DNA of 64,000 nt from Constrictibacter sp. MBR-5 (GCF_040549485.1 NZ_JBEPTK010000003.1:62001-126000); one strand, 5' to 3'. Numbered from the stretch's first letter, positions 1-9,257 are shown. The notes: generated from the sequence alone by a model not told the origin. Made by a program: numbers and translations.

Positions 1-910
1 CCCGCGCGAGCTCAAGACGGCCGTGTCGGCGGGGATCGGCTTCTTCCTGGCGATCATCGCGATGAAGAACGCCGGCCTGATCGTCGACCATCCGGCAACG
101 CTGGTCACCGTCGGCGACGTCACGTCCTGGCCGGTGATCCTCGCCGGGGCGGGCTTCGTGCTGATGGTGGCGCTGGACGTGCGGCGGGTACCGGGTGCGG
201 TGATCATCGGCATCCTCGCCACCACGGCACTCGGCCTCGCACTCGGCGTCTCGGAGTTCCGCGGTGTGGTCTCGCTGCCGCCGGATCCCTCGCCGACCTT
301 CCTGCAGCTCGACATCGCCGGCGCCTTCCACGTCGGCCTGATCGCCATCGTCTTCACCTTCCTGTTCGTCGACCTGTTCGACACGGCCGGGACGCTGGTG
401 GGCGTCTCGCATCGCGCCGGGCTTCTCGACGCGCAGGGCCGGCTGCCGCGCCTGCGCCAGGCTCTGCTGGCCGATTCGGCCGCGACGACCGCCGGCGCGG
501 TCTTCGGCACCTCGACCACGACGAGCTATATCGAGAGTGCCGCGGGGATAAAGGCGGGCGGACGAACGGGGCTGACGGCCGTCGTCGTGGCGTGCCTCTT
601 CCTGCTCTGCCTGTTCTTCTCGCCGCTGGCCCAGACCGTACCGGCCTATGCGACCGCACCGGCCCTGCTTTTCGTCGCCTGCCTGATGGCGCGCGGGCTG
701 ACCGAGATCGACTGGGACGACGCCACCGTCTATGCCCCGGCCGTGGTCACGGCACTGGCCATGCCCTTCACCTTCTCGATCGCCCACGGCATCGGGATCG
801 GCTTCATCACCTATGCGGGCATAAAGCTCGCCGCCGGACGCTTGGCCGACTGCTCGCCGACAGTCCTGGCGATCGCCGCCCTGTTCCTCGTGAAGTTCGC
901 CCTCCTGTGA
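1..910 (+). CDS. NCS2/AzgA-type purine permease, C-terminal part (5' end outside window)
   Basis: This is the distal part of an inner-membrane nucleobase transporter of the AzgA-like adenine/guanine/hypoxanthine permease family. The frame is open from base 2, reading PRELKTAVSAGIGFF at the left edge, so the GTG at 23 is an internal valine rather than a start. About 302 residues remain. The order of hydrophobic segments, the DLFDTAGTLVG stretch (Asp-rich, about residue 120 of the fragment) and the GTSTTTSYIESAAG motif are typical of AzgA permeases, where they line the substrate site. The gene ends 72 bases before the monooxygenase on the same strand. Whether adenine, guanine or hypoxanthine is the substrate cannot be told from the sequence. 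Confidence 0.9.
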   Translation, partial: PRELKTAVSAGIGFFLAIIAMKNAGLIVDHPATLVTVGDVTSWPVILAGAGFVLMVALDVRRVPGAVIIGILATTALGLALGVSEFRGVVSLPPDPSPTFLQLDIAGAFHVGLIAIVFTFLFVDLFDTAGTLVGVSHRAGLLDAQGRLPRLRQALLADSAATTAGAVFGTSTTTSYIESAAGIKAGGRTGLTAVVVACLFLLCLFFSPLAQTVPAYATAPALLFVACLMARGLTEIDWDDATVYAPAVVTALAMPFTFSIAHGIGIGFITYAGIKLAAGRLADCSPTVLAIAALFLVKFALL

Positions 911-982
911 GCGGGCGTTGATGCGATGCCCTGTCGGCGCTAGCTTCGGGGCAAAGTACAGGACAATTGAGGACGCTAGGCC

Positions 983-2623
983 ATGCCCGACACGACGAGC
1001 CAGCCGGCGGACGCGGCCGGTCGCAGCGGCCCGCTCGATGCGGTGATCATCGGCGCCGGCTTCTCCGGACTGTACCAGCTCCACTGCCTGCGCGACCGCC
1101 TCGGCCTCTCGGCGAAGGTGCTGGAGGCCGCGGACGGCGTCGGCGGCACCTGGTTCTGGAACCGCTATCCCGGGGCGCGCTGCGATTCCGAGAGCTACTA
1201 CTATTCCTTCTCCTTCTCGGACGAGCTGCAGCAGGAATGGACCTGGTCGGAGCGCTATCCCGGTCAGGCCGAGATCATGGGCTATCTCAACCATGTCGCC
1301 GACCGCTTCGACCTGCGCCGCGACATCGTGCTGAGCACGCGCGTCGCGGGCGCGCGCTACGACGCCGCCGCCAACCTGTGGCGCGTGACGACCGAGGGCG
1401 GCGACGAGTATGCGGCCCGGTTCCTGATCACCGCCGTCGGCTGCCTGTCCTCCGCCAACGTGCCCAACATCCCGGGGCTCGATAGCTTCGAGGGCCGCTG
1501 GTACCACACCGGCGAATGGCCGCACGAAGGCGTCGACTTCACCGGCAAGCGCGTCGGCCTCGTCGGCACCGGGTCGACCGGCATTCAGGCGGCTCCCGTC
1601 ATCGCCGAGCAGGCGGCGCACCTCACCGTCTTCCAGCGCACGCCGAACTACAGCGTGCCGGCGCGCAACGCGCCGCTCGACCCCGAATTCGACCGGCAGG
1701 TGAAGGCGAACTACGCGTCGATCCGCGACCATGCGCGCCGCACGGTCAACGGCCATCCCTTCGACATCTCCGACGTCTCGGCGCTGTCCGTCTCGCCGGA
1801 AAAGCGGCGAGAACTCTACGAGAAGGCCTGGGAGGTCGGCAGCCTGCGCTTCCGCGCGACCTTCAGCGACCTGCTGACCGACCGGACGGCGAACGACACG
1901 GCGGCCCAGTTCATCCGCGACAAGATCCGCGCGATCGTCAAGGATCCGGAGACCGCGGACAAGCTGACCAACTTCGATCACCCCTACGCGGCCAAGCGGC
2001 CGCCGATCGACACCGACTATTTCGAGACCTTCAACCGCGACAACGTCGCCCTGGTCGACGTGCGTGCAGCGCCGATCGAGCGCATCACGCCGAGCGGCAT
2101 CCAGACGGCGGATGACGAATACCCGCTCGACATCATCGTCTTCGCGACCGGCTTCGACGCGATGACGGGCCCCCTGATGCGCATGGACATCCGCGGCCGG
2201 GACGCGCTCTCGCTGCGCGACGCGTGGCATGCGGGGCCCAAGACCTATCTCGGCCTGCAGGTGCCCGGCTTCCCCAACATGTTCACGATCACCGGCCCCG
2301 GCAGCCCGTCGGTGCTGTGCAACATGCCGGTCGCCATCGAGCAGCACGCCGACTGGATCACCGACTGCATCGCCCACATGCGCGCCAACGGCATCGAGCG
2401 CATCGAGGCGCAGCCGGACGCCGCGGAGAAATGGGTCGCGCACGTCAACGAGGCGGCGGACGCCACCCTGCTGCCGATGGCGTCGAGTTCCTGGTACCTG
2501 GGCGCCAACGTCCCCGGCAAGCCACGCGTCTTCATGCCGTACGCCGGCGGCATGAACCGCTACGCCGGCATCTGCGAGAAGGTCGCCGCCAACGGCTACG
2601 AAGGCTTCGAGCTGACGGGTTGA
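983..2623 (+). CDS. Flavin-containing Baeyer-Villiger-type monooxygenase
   Basis: A 546-residue flavoprotein expected to use NADPH and O2 to oxygenate a ketone (cyclohexanone/phenylacetone monooxygenase-like class B enzymes). The N-terminal Rossmann motif GAGFSG (residues 24-29) binds FAD, the second one GTGSTG (195-200) binds NADPH, and between them lies the Baeyer-Villiger fingerprint FxGxxxHTxxWP as FEGRWYHTGEWP (169-180). The length matches the family. ATG 983 is preceded by GAGGACG. It stands alone: no dehydrogenase or esterase that would complete a cyclic-ketone pathway is adjacent, so the substrate is unknown. No signal peptide; cytoplasmic. Confidence 0.93.
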   Translation: MPDTTSQPADAAGRSGPLDAVIIGAGFSGLYQLHCLRDRLGLSAKVLEAADGVGGTWFWNRYPGARCDSESYYYSFSFSDELQQEWTWSERYPGQAEIMGYLNHVADRFDLRRDIVLSTRVAGARYDAAANLWRVTTEGGDEYAARFLITAVGCLSSANVPNIPGLDSFEGRWYHTGEWPHEGVDFTGKRVGLVGTGSTGIQAAPVIAEQAAHLTVFQRTPNYSVPARNAPLDPEFDRQVKANYASIRDHARRTVNGHPFDISDVSALSVSPEKRRELYEKAWEVGSLRFRATFSDLLTDRTANDTAAQFIRDKIRAIVKDPETADKLTNFDHPYAAKRPPIDTDYFETFNRDNVALVDVRAAPIERITPSGIQTADDEYPLDIIVFATGFDAMTGPLMRMDIRGRDALSLRDAWHAGPKTYLGLQVPGFPNMFTITGPGSPSVLCNMPVAIEQHADWITDCIAHMRANGIERIEAQPDAAEKWVAHVNEAADATLLPMASSSWYLGANVPGKPRVFMPYAGGMNRYAGICEKVAANGYEGFELTG

Positions 2624-2724
2624 GGCGGGAACGGTCGCCGTCGCCGGGGGGATTATCGTTTGCTTAGGGTGTCCGCGGTCTAATGGGGTGAATCCTGCAA
2701 CGATGACGGCTGGACATACCCCGC

Positions 2725-3168
2725 ATGAAAGCCTCCTGGCTCGGCCCGCTCTTCGCGGCGGCTCTTCCCTTCGCGACGGCCCTCCCCGCCGTCGCGGACC
2801 AGCCCGTTTCCTACCAGACCCTCCTGACGCCGCTGCTCAAGGCGGGGACGGACATCGTCGGACAGCCGCTCGCCTATCCCGAGGGTGCGCCGGTGATCAC
2901 GGCGGCCATCGTGACGCTCCCGCCCGGGCGGGAGACCGGCTGGCATGTGCACGAGGTCCCGCTCTTCGTCCATATCCTGGAGGGAGCGATCACCGTCGAC
3001 TACGGCGAGAAGGGCACCAAGGTCTATGCCGCCGGCGATTCGCTCATGGAGGCGATGAACTGGCCGCACAACGGCACCAACAAGGGGACGGTGCCGGTCA
3101 GCATGATCGCCGTCTACATGGGCGGCGGCGGCAAGGCCGACGCGAAGCCGGCACCCGCCCCGCAATAG
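2725..3168 (+). CDS. Secreted cupin-domain protein
   Basis: A 147-residue protein with a clear signal peptide (hydrophobic residues 5-24, cleavage probably after AVA-D), so periplasmic. The rest is one cupin domain: first motif GWHVHEVPLFVHILEGAITV with the two metal-binding His and the Glu, second motif GDSLMEAMNWPHNGTNKG giving the last His. Small cupins of this type bind a metal ion and act as isomerases, dioxygenases or sensors; nothing here fixes the reaction. The tail is rich in Ala, Pro and Lys. It ends 9 bases before the convergent glgA stop, so the two genes have almost no terminator space. Confidence 0.85.
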   Translation: MKASWLGPLFAAALPFATALPAVADQPVSYQTLLTPLLKAGTDIVGQPLAYPEGAPVITAAIVTLPPGRETGWHVHEVPLFVHILEGAITVDYGEKGTKVYAAGDSLMEAMNWPHNGTNKGTVPVSMIAVYMGGGGKADAKPAPAPQ

Positions 3169-3177
3169 CCGCCGGCG

Positions 3178-4614
3178 TCACGCCGGCCGCGCGATATCGC
3201 GATAGAGGTCGGCGTAGCGTTCCGCGGCGCGCGACCAGCTGAAGTCGGCGGACATCCCCGCCCGGACCACCGCCTCCCACCGCGCCGGATCGCGCCGCAG
3301 CAGTGCCGCGCGGGTTGCGGCGCCCAGGAACGCGTCAGGGTCGATCGCGTCGAACAGGAAGCCCGTGCCGACCGCGTCGCGGGCGTCGGCGACGGTATCG
3401 GCGAGTCCTCCCGTCCGGCGGACGATCGGCGGCGTGCCGTAGCGCATGGCGTAGAGTTGGGTCAGGCCGCAGGGCTCGAAGCGCGACGGCACCAGCATGG
3501 CGTCGGCACCGGCGATGATCCGGTGCGCCAGCGCCTCGTCGTAGCCGATGCGCACCGCCACACGGCGGCCGTCGGCCCGTGCGAGACGGGCGAAGCCGCT
3601 TTCCAGCGCCGGTTCGCCGGAACCGAGCATCGCCAGCTGGCAGCCCAGCCCGCCGAGGGAGGGCGCCGCGTCCAGCACCAGGTCGAACCCCTTCTGCCCG
3701 GTCAGCCGCGTCACGGCGCCCAGCAGGAACGCGTCCGGATCGGCGGCCAGCCCCATCTCCACCTGCAGCGCCGCCTTGCACCGCGCCTTTCCGGCCAGAT
3801 CCGCCGGCCCGTAGGGCGCCGGCAGCAGCGCGTCCACCGCCGGATCCCAGACCGCGTAGTCGACGCCGTTCAGGATGCCGGAGACCGCGCTCCCACGCGC
3901 ACGCAGCACCCCGTCCAGCCCCATGCCGTGCTCCGGCGTCACGATCTCCGCCGCATAGGTCGGGCTGACCGTGGTGATGCGATCGGCGAAGAGCAGGCCG
4001 CCCTTCATGAAGGAGACGCGTCCCCAGAACTCCAGCCCGTCCATGCCGAACAGCGCGATCGGCAGTCCGAGGTCGGCGAAGGCGTGCGCCGGGAAGAGCC
4101 CCTGGAAGGCGAGGTTGTGGATGGTCAGGACCGACGGCACGCCCGCACCGTCCGTCGTCGCCATGTAGACCGGCGCGAGTGCCGCGTGCCAGTCGTGCGC
4201 ATGCACCGTCTCCGGCCGCCAGGACGGATCGAGGCCGGCGGCGACCTGCGCCGCGGCCATGCCGAGCAGCGCGAAGCGCCGGTGATTGTCCGGCCAGTCG
4301 CGGCCGTCGGGGGACACGTAGACATGGCCGGGCCGGTCGTAAAGTGCGGGCGCATGCAGCACGTACGCGACGAGCCCGCTGCCCGGCACGCGGCCCCGCT
4401 GCAGTACCGGCTCGCCCGCCCAGGCGGGGGCGGGAACGGCGCACACCGTCTCCAGGCCCTCGATTCCGGCGAGGAAGCCGGGGAATCCGGGCAGGAGAAG
4501 GCGGACGTCCTCGCCCCGGGCGGCGAGCGCGGCGGGCAGGGCGGCGACCACGTCGCCCAGCCCCCCGGTCTTCACGGAGGGATAGAGTTCCGCCGCGACG
4601 TGCAGGATGCGCAT
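3178..4614 (-). CDS. glgA: Glycogen synthase (ADP-glucose)
   Basis: A 478-residue GT5 glycosyltransferase that extends alpha-1,4-glucan from ADP-glucose. The start at 4614 gives MRILHVAAELYPSVKTGGLGD, with the KTGGLGD substrate loop at residues 15-21 as in GlgA; the longer upstream open frame reads antisense-like Arg/Gly sequence within glgC and is not used. Near the C terminus, SRFEPCGLTQLYAMRYG holds the E-x7-type retaining GT-B motif. The gene follows glgC with only 5 bases between stop and start, so the two form one operon. Branching enzyme, phosphorylase and debranching enzyme genes are not in the window. Confidence 0.95.
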   Translation of the reverse strand: MRILHVAAELYPSVKTGGLGDVVAALPAALAARGEDVRLLLPGFPGFLAGIEGLETVCAVPAPAWAGEPVLQRGRVPGSGLVAYVLHAPALYDRPGHVYVSPDGRDWPDNHRRFALLGMAAAQVAAGLDPSWRPETVHAHDWHAALAPVYMATTDGAGVPSVLTIHNLAFQGLFPAHAFADLGLPIALFGMDGLEFWGRVSFMKGGLLFADRITTVSPTYAAEIVTPEHGMGLDGVLRARGSAVSGILNGVDYAVWDPAVDALLPAPYGPADLAGKARCKAALQVEMGLAADPDAFLLGAVTRLTGQKGFDLVLDAAPSLGGLGCQLAMLGSGEPALESGFARLARADGRRVAVRIGYDEALAHRIIAGADAMLVPSRFEPCGLTQLYAMRYGTPPIVRRTGGLADTVADARDAVGTGFLFDAIDPDAFLGAATRAALLRRDPARWEAVVRAGMSADFSWSRAAERYADLYRDIARPA

Positions 4615-4619
4615 CGGCG

Positions 4620-5891
4620 TCAGCCGAGCCGTTCGAGCATGGCCCGTGTGATCAGGGTGATGCCCTTGTCCGACCTGCGGAACCGGCAGGCGTCCTCCTC
4701 GGGATCCTCGCCCACGACGAGCCCGCGGGGAATGTTGCAGCCGCGGTCGACGATGACGTTCTTCAGCCGCGCATAGCGGTTCACCCGGACCTCGGGCAGC
4801 AGCACGGCACCGTTCAGTTCCGCCCATGAATCGACGCGGCAGCGCGAGAAGAGCAGCGAGCGCCGCACCGCGGAGCCGGAGATGATGCAGCCGCCGGACA
4901 CCAGCGAATCGAGCGCCATGCCGCGGCGGGTGTCGTCGTCGAAGACGAACTTGGCCGGCGGCAGCTGTTCCTGGTGCGTGATGATCGGCCAGTTCGCCGT
5001 ATACATGTCGAGTTCGGGCGTGACCGCGCAGAGGTCGATGTTCGCGGCCCAGTAGGCGTCGAGGGTGCCGGCGTCGCGCCAGTAGGATTCGGCGTCGCCC
5101 TCCGACACGCAGCTCAGCGCGAAGGGATGGGCCACCGCCTCCCCCTTGGCCACGATGTCGGGGATGAGGTCCTTGCCGAAATCGTGTGTCGAACCGGGCT
5201 TCGCCGCATCCTGCGCCAGCCGGTCGTACAGATAGGCCGCGTTGAAGACGTAGATGCCCATGCTCGCCAGCGCCCTGTCGGGCTTGCCCGGCATGGACGG
5301 CGGCGTTGGCGACTTCTCGATGAAGTCGACGATGCGCAGGTTCTCGTCGACATGCATCACGCCGAAGCCGCGGGCTTCCTCGAGCGGCACCTCAATGCAG
5401 CCGACGGTGCATTCCGCCCCCGTCTCCACGTGCGAGGCGAGCATGCGCGAATAGTCCATCTTGTAGATATGGTCGCCCGCGAGGACCACGACGAACTCCG
5501 GTCCGTTCGCACGGATGATGTCGAGGTTCTGATAGACCGCGTCGGCGGTGCCGCTGTACCAGGACACCTCGTCGATGCGCTGCTGCGCCGGCAGAAGGTC
5601 CATGAACTCGTTGGCTTCCGGGCGCAGGAAGGACCAGCCGCGCTGCAGGTGGCGCAGCAGGCTGTGCGACTTGTACTGGGTCAGCACGCCGATCCGCCGC
5701 AGTCCCGAGTTGATGCAGTTCGACAGCACGAAATCGATGATGCGGAACTTGCCGCCGAAATAGACGGCGGGCTTCGCCCGATTGTCTGTCAGTTCATGGA
5801 GGCGGCTGCCGCGGCCGCCGGCGAGGACCAGCGTGTAGGCGCGACGCGGCAGCTGCAGCCGCGAATGTTCTTCCAAAATCGTCTCGGCCAT
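4620..5891 (-). CDS. glgC: Glucose-1-phosphate adenylyltransferase (ADP-glucose pyrophosphorylase)
   Basis: A 423-residue enzyme making ADP-glucose and PPi from ATP and glucose-1-phosphate, the regulated first step of glycogen synthesis. The nucleotidyltransferase motif [14 protein letters not shown] begins near residue 23 and is followed by [27 protein letters not shown] and [16 protein letters not shown] are the sugar-phosphate region; the C-terminal third ([14 protein letters not shown] onward) is a left-handed beta-helix. It is the first gene of glgC-glgA and diverges from the rhomboid gene across about 79 bases, which must hold both promoters. Confidence 0.96.
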   Translation of the reverse strand: MAETILEEHSRLQLPRRAYTLVLAGGRGSRLHELTDNRAKPAVYFGGKFRIIDFVLSNCINSGLRRIGVLTQYKSHSLLRHLQRGWSFLRPEANEFMDLLPAQQRIDEVSWYSGTADAVYQNLDIIRANGPEFVVVLAGDHIYKMDYSRMLASHVETGAECTVGCIEVPLEEARGFGVMHVDENLRIVDFIEKSPTPPSMPGKPDRALASMGIYVFNAAYLYDRLAQDAAKPGSTHDFGKDLIPDIVAKGEAVAHPFALSCVSEGDAESYWRDAGTLDAYWAANIDLCAVTPELDMYTANWPIITHQEQLPPAKFVFDDDTRRGMALDSLVSGGCIISGSAVRRSLLFSRCRVDSWAELNGAVLLPEVRVNRYARLKNVIVDRGCNIPRGLVVGEDPEEDACRFRRSDKGITLITRAMLERLG

Positions 5892-5970
5892 GGCCGTTTC
5901 ATCCCGTTTCGACGCCGGCGGCCGTCACCGCTGTTGACCCGCTGGCCGCTCCAGCCCCACCTTGCGGCGC

Positions 5971-6654
5971 ATGCACTCGCCCCAGCCGGTCTATCGCCCG
6001 CGGCCCGCCGACCGCCAGCCCATATTCAACGCGCCACCCGGAACGGTGATCCTGTGCATCGCCATCGCGGCGGCACATTTCGTCCGGGTGATGCTGCCAT
6101 ACAGTGTACAGGATGCGCTGATCGAGCGCTTCGCCTTCGTGCCGGCGGCGTTCCTGGCGCAGTTTGGGCCGCAGGGCGAAGGGTTGCTGGCGGGGGAGCT
6201 TTTCTCCCTCCTCAGCTATGCCTTTCTGCACGGCGACGGCATGCACCTGTTCCTCAACGTCGGCTTCCTGCTCGCCTTCGGCAGCATGGTGGAGTGGACG
6301 ATCGGAACGGCGCGCATGCTGCTGCTCTTCTTCGCCTGCTGCATCGCGGCGGCGCTGGCGCAGGCGCTCTCGGTGGGTGCGGCGCCGATCGCGGTGATCG
6401 GGGCGTCGGGCGGCGTCTACGGCCTGCTGGGCGCCGCGGTGCCGTACCTCTTCCGGGGGGACGTCGCCGCAAGCCGTCGCGGCGCGCTGACGTTCGTCGC
6501 GGTGATCATGGGCCTCAACCTGCTGGTCGGGCTGGCCGGCATGCAGTTCCTGCCGGGGCCGGGAATCGCATGGGAGGCGCATGTGGGCGGCTTCGTCGTG
6601 GGCTTTCTGCTGATCCACCTGCTGGCGCGCCATCCCCCTGCGCGTCGCCGTTGA
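5971..6654 (+). CDS. Rhomboid family intramembrane serine protease
   Basis: About 227 residues with roughly six hydrophobic segments. The catalytic serine lies in GASGGVYG (GxSG motif), the partner histidine in WEAHVGGFVVGF, and the oxyanion/L1 region in HGDGMHLFLNVGF with the conserved His and Asn. These are the key rhomboid residues, so the protein should be active in cutting transmembrane helices in the inner membrane. ATG 5971 is preferred over the in-frame TTG at 5962. It has a proline-rich cytoplasmic lead of about 25 residues. The natural substrate cannot be deduced from the neighbours. Confidence 0.92.
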   Translation: MHSPQPVYRPRPADRQPIFNAPPGTVILCIAIAAAHFVRVMLPYSVQDALIERFAFVPAAFLAQFGPQGEGLLAGELFSLLSYAFLHGDGMHLFLNVGFLLAFGSMVEWTIGTARMLLLFFACCIAAALAQALSVGAAPIAVIGASGGVYGLLGAAVPYLFRGDVAASRRGALTFVAVIMGLNLLVGLAGMQFLPGPGIAWEAHVGGFVVGFLLIHLLARHPPARRR

Positions 6655-6682
6655 CGGCCGCGCCGCGGCCGGCCATAGCAGG

Positions 6683-7243
6683 ATGATGCTCGTCGAGATC
6701 ACGCCAGAGTCGCACGGGGTCGAGATCGACCTCGCCTATGCGACGCCCGAGAACTTCACCGGCAAGCCTATCTACGTCCGGGCTGCCTGTTTCCTGCTGC
6801 CCGAAGCCGAGGCGGCGCTGCGGCGCGCGGTCGCCATTGCCGCCGGTCTCGACCTGCGGCTGCGCGTCTACGATGCCTTCCGGCCGGTGGAGGCGCAGTG
6901 GGCGCTGTGGAACCACACGCCCGATCCGAACTATGTCGCCGATCCGCGCAAGGGCGGCCCGCATACGCGCGGCGCCGCGGTCGACCTGACCCTCCTACGG
7001 CCGGACGGCAGCGTGCTCGACATGGGCACCGGCTTCGACGACCTGCGGCCCCAGTCGCACCACGGCGTGACCGACATCCCGGCGGAGGCCCAGCGCAACC
7101 GCCTGATCCTGCTGGGGATCATGACGGCGGCGGGCTGGGACTTCTACCGGAACGAATGGTGGCACTACCAGCTGTTCGACAGCCGCCGGTTCGCTTCGCT
7201 CACCGACGTCGAGGCCGGCACCAACATCATGACGCCGGCCTGA
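6683..7243 (+). CDS. D-alanyl-D-alanine dipeptidase (VanX/DdpX family)
   Basis: A 186-residue zinc dipeptidase of the peptidase M15D family, which splits D-Ala-D-Ala. The zinc ligands and catalytic residues are in HTRGAAVDLTLL (His and Asp, around residues 94-101) and EWWHYQLF (Glu and His, around 155-161), the same spacing as VanX. The arginine in RVYDAFRP stabilises the transition state in the family. There is no signal peptide, so it acts in the cytoplasm. No vanA/vanH or ddp transport genes are near, so a role in recycling D-Ala from peptidoglycan is more likely than glycopeptide resistance. Ends 10 bases from the convergent peroxiredoxin gene. Confidence 0.9.
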   Translation: MMLVEITPESHGVEIDLAYATPENFTGKPIYVRAACFLLPEAEAALRRAVAIAAGLDLRLRVYDAFRPVEAQWALWNHTPDPNYVADPRKGGPHTRGAAVDLTLLRPDGSVLDMGTGFDDLRPQSHHGVTDIPAEAQRNRLILLGIMTAAGWDFYRNEWWHYQLFDSRRFASLTDVEAGTNIMTPA

Positions 7244-7253
7244 GCGCCGCAGG

Positions 7254-7889
7254 TCAGCGCTTCGGCTGCGGGACCATGCGCAGGTAGGGCTTCAGTTCCT
7301 TCCAGCCGCCCGGGAAGAGCGTCTTCGCGTCCTCGTTGTTCACCGAGGGCACGATGATCACGTCCTGGCCGTGGTTCCAGTTCACCGGCGTGGCGACCTT
7401 GAAATCGGCCGTCAGCTGCAGCGAATCGATGACCCGCAGGATCTCGTCGAAGTTCCGGCCGGTGGATGGCGGGTAGGTGATGATCAGCTTCACCTTCTTG
7501 TCCGGCCCGACGACGAAGACCGAGCGCACCGTAACCTTGGCGTCGGCGTTCGGGTGGATCATCCCGTAGAGGGTCGACACGTTGCGGTCCGCGTCGGCGA
7601 TGATCGGGAAGTTTACGGACTGGCCCTGGGTCTCCTCGATGTCCTTCTCCCACTTCGCGTGGGAGGGCAGCTCGTCGACGGACAGGCCGATGACCTTGAC
7701 GTTCCGCCTGTCGAACTCCGGCTTCAGCCGCGCGACCTCGGCGAGTTCGGTCGTGCAGACGGGGGTGAAGTTCGCGGGATGCGAAAACAGGACGGCCCAG
7801 CCGTTTCCGATGAACTCGTGGAAGTCGATCTTGCCCTGCGTGGTCTCGGCCGTGAAGTTCGGCGCGATGTCACCGAGTTGCAGCGTCAT
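7254..7889 (-). CDS. 1-Cys-type peroxiredoxin (Prx6/AhpC-TSA family)
   Basis: A 211-residue peroxidase for H2O2 and organic hydroperoxides. The peroxidatic cysteine is in SHPANFTPVCTTE near residue 47, with the supporting Thr three residues before it; the extended C-terminal domain (PSVNNEDAKTLFPGGWKELKPYLRMVPQP) marks the Prx6 class. The start at 7889 has a strong GAGGGAG ribosome site and yields MTLQLGDIAPNFTAETTQG; the longer upstream frame is not needed. It diverges from the methyltransferase gene, and a perfect 8+8 inverted repeat sits 42-69 bases upstream of this start. Confidence 0.94.
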   Translation of the reverse strand: MTLQLGDIAPNFTAETTQGKIDFHEFIGNGWAVLFSHPANFTPVCTTELAEVARLKPEFDRRNVKVIGLSVDELPSHAKWEKDIEETQGQSVNFPIIADADRNVSTLYGMIHPNADAKVTVRSVFVVGPDKKVKLIITYPPSTGRNFDEILRVIDSLQLTADFKVATPVNWNHGQDVIIVPSVNNEDAKTLFPGGWKELKPYLRMVPQPKR

Positions 7890-7930
7890 GTGGTTTTCTC
7901 CCTCGCCCGGTTGCCGGCCAAAGCCGGTCG

Positions 7931-7958
7931 GTGCGGAGGATATGGACCCGCTCCGCAC
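7931..7958. promoter_or_regulatory. Perfect 8-bp inverted repeat, 12-bp spacer (candidate operator)
   Basis: GTGCGGAG (7931-7938) and CTCCGCAC (7951-7958) are exact reverse complements, centres 20 bp apart, i.e. about two helical turns. The site lies in the 121-bp gap between the divergent peroxiredoxin and methyltransferase genes, where a dimeric regulator could control both. It could instead fold as an RNA hairpin in the peroxiredoxin leader. No regulator gene is adjacent. Confidence 0.5.
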
Positions 7959-8010
7959 ATCGGCAAAGGATATCACTGGTATCTCGGTGAAAGGTCAGGG
8001 GGGCCGCGAC

Positions 8011-8631
8011 ATGACGGAATCGGACCGGGACGCGAAGGGGCCGCGGGACTGGAAAGCCTATTATTCCGCGACGGAGGCACGTCCGCCGCGCCCGACGCTG
8101 CTGCGCGCACTGTCGCTCTTCGAGGACGAGGGGCGGACGAAAGGTCGCGCCGTCGATCTCGGCAGCGGCGGCGGCCGCGACGCCGTCGAGCTGCTGCGCC
8201 GCGGCTGGCAGGTGCTCGCCATCGACGCCGAGCCGCAGGCGGCGCAGAGCCTGGGCGGCCGCCCCGACCTGCCGCGATCCGGCGGCCTGGTCACCCGGAC
8301 GGCGCGGTTCGAAGAAGCGCGCTGGCCGGAGGTCGACCTCGTGAATGCGAGCTTCTCGCTGCCCATCTGCCGGCCGGCGGCCTTCCCGGCCGTGTGGGCG
8401 GCGATCCGCGGCTCGCTCCGCCCCGGCGGGCGGTTCGCCGGCCAGTTCTACGGCGAACGCGACGATTTCGCCCGCGATCCGCACCTCACCTGCCATACCG
8501 CCGAACAGACGGCGGCGATGCTGGAGGGCCTGGAGGTCGAGATGCTGGACGAGGAGGAGGCCGACGGCGTGACGCCACGCGGGCGTCGCAAGCACTGGCA
8601 CATCCGCCATGTGGTCGCGCGGCAGCCGTAG
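8011..8631 (+). CDS. Class I SAM-dependent methyltransferase
   Basis: A 206-residue protein with SAM motif I as VDLGSGGGRDAVELL (about residues 46-60), followed by the acidic end of strand beta-2 (LAIDAE), and VDLVNASFSLPICRP as motif IV. The pattern resembles TehB/thiopurine-type small-molecule methyltransferases, in which a cysteine- or histidine-rich lid binds the substrate; here CRP and CHTAEQ are visible. Start 8011 has an AGGTCAGGGGGG ribosome site; the upstream in-frame extension overlaps the divergent peroxiredoxin gene and is rejected. A methyl acceptor cannot be named. Confidence 0.82.
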   Translation: MTESDRDAKGPRDWKAYYSATEARPPRPTLLRALSLFEDEGRTKGRAVDLGSGGGRDAVELLRRGWQVLAIDAEPQAAQSLGGRPDLPRSGGLVTRTARFEEARWPEVDLVNASFSLPICRPAAFPAVWAAIRGSLRPGGRFAGQFYGERDDFARDPHLTCHTAEQTAAMLEGLEVEMLDEEEADGVTPRGRRKHWHIRHVVARQP

Positions 8632-8789
8632 CCGGGACGAGGGCTGCCGCGGCACTAGACCCATTCGGCCGGTCATCCGTATTGACCATTACAGTTTTAT
8701 GACAAGTGATGCAGGAATCGGCGTTCCGGCCCCTCGGTGTGCAGCGAAGCCGTGTCAAACCGGCTCGAAAGGCCCATCTTTCTGCCACG

Positions 8790-9251
8790 ATGAAGAATCC
8801 GAAGCTCCGTCACCAGTACGCCGCCCTGCCCTACCGCTGGGACCAACATGGCGCGCGCGTTCTCCTGGTGACGTCGCTCCAGACGCGGCGCTGGATCATC
8901 CCCAAGGGCTGGCCGGAGAAGGACGCCCTGCCGCATGAACTGGCAGCGCGTGAAGCCTACGAGGAGGCCGGGATAAAGGGGCCGATCGACGAGCAGCCCT
9001 TCGGGGTCTACCACTATGAGAAGACGATCCGCCCGAAGAAGGTGCAGCGCTGCCGGGTCGACGTCTTCCTGATGCGGGTCGAGCGTGAGCTGAACGCTTG
9101 GCCCGAACGCGGCCGGCGCGAGCGCGCCTGGGTGACTCCGGCCGAGGCGGCCCTGATGGTCAGCGACGGCGGCCTCGTCGACCTGCTGCTGCGCTTCGCC
9201 TCAATGGCGACCGGCGCGGGGCCATCGCCATCGAGGCAGCTCGCCGAGTAA
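8790..9251 (+). CDS. NUDIX hydrolase (diphosphoinositol-polyphosphate-phosphohydrolase-like)
   Basis: A 153-residue pyrophosphohydrolase with a complete Nudix box from GWPEKDALPHELAAREAY to EEAGI (Gx5Ex7REUxEExGU), preceded by RWIIPKGWP, the signature of the DIPP/NudA-like subfamily that hydrolyses (di)nucleoside or inositol pyrophosphates. ATG 8790 gives MKNPKLRHQYAALPYR, matching the usual N terminus; an in-frame ATG at 8709 would add 27 residues with no recognisable content. It ends 6 bases from the convergent hydratase gene. Confidence 0.87.
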   Translation: MKNPKLRHQYAALPYRWDQHGARVLLVTSLQTRRWIIPKGWPEKDALPHELAAREAYEEAGIKGPIDEQPFGVYHYEKTIRPKKVQRCRVDVFLMRVERELNAWPERGRRERAWVTPAEAALMVSDGGLVDLLLRFASMATGAGPSPSRQLAE

Positions 9252-9257
9252 CGGAGC

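Noticed and set aside
5962-5970. TTG 5962 as the rhomboid start
   Set aside because: ATG 5971, three codons downstream and in frame, is the better start and yields the expected N terminus.
6683-7243. VanX-like gene as evidence of glycopeptide resistance
   Set aside because: No vanA, vanH, vanR or vanS is present and the organism is Gram-negative; cell-wall recycling is the plain reading.
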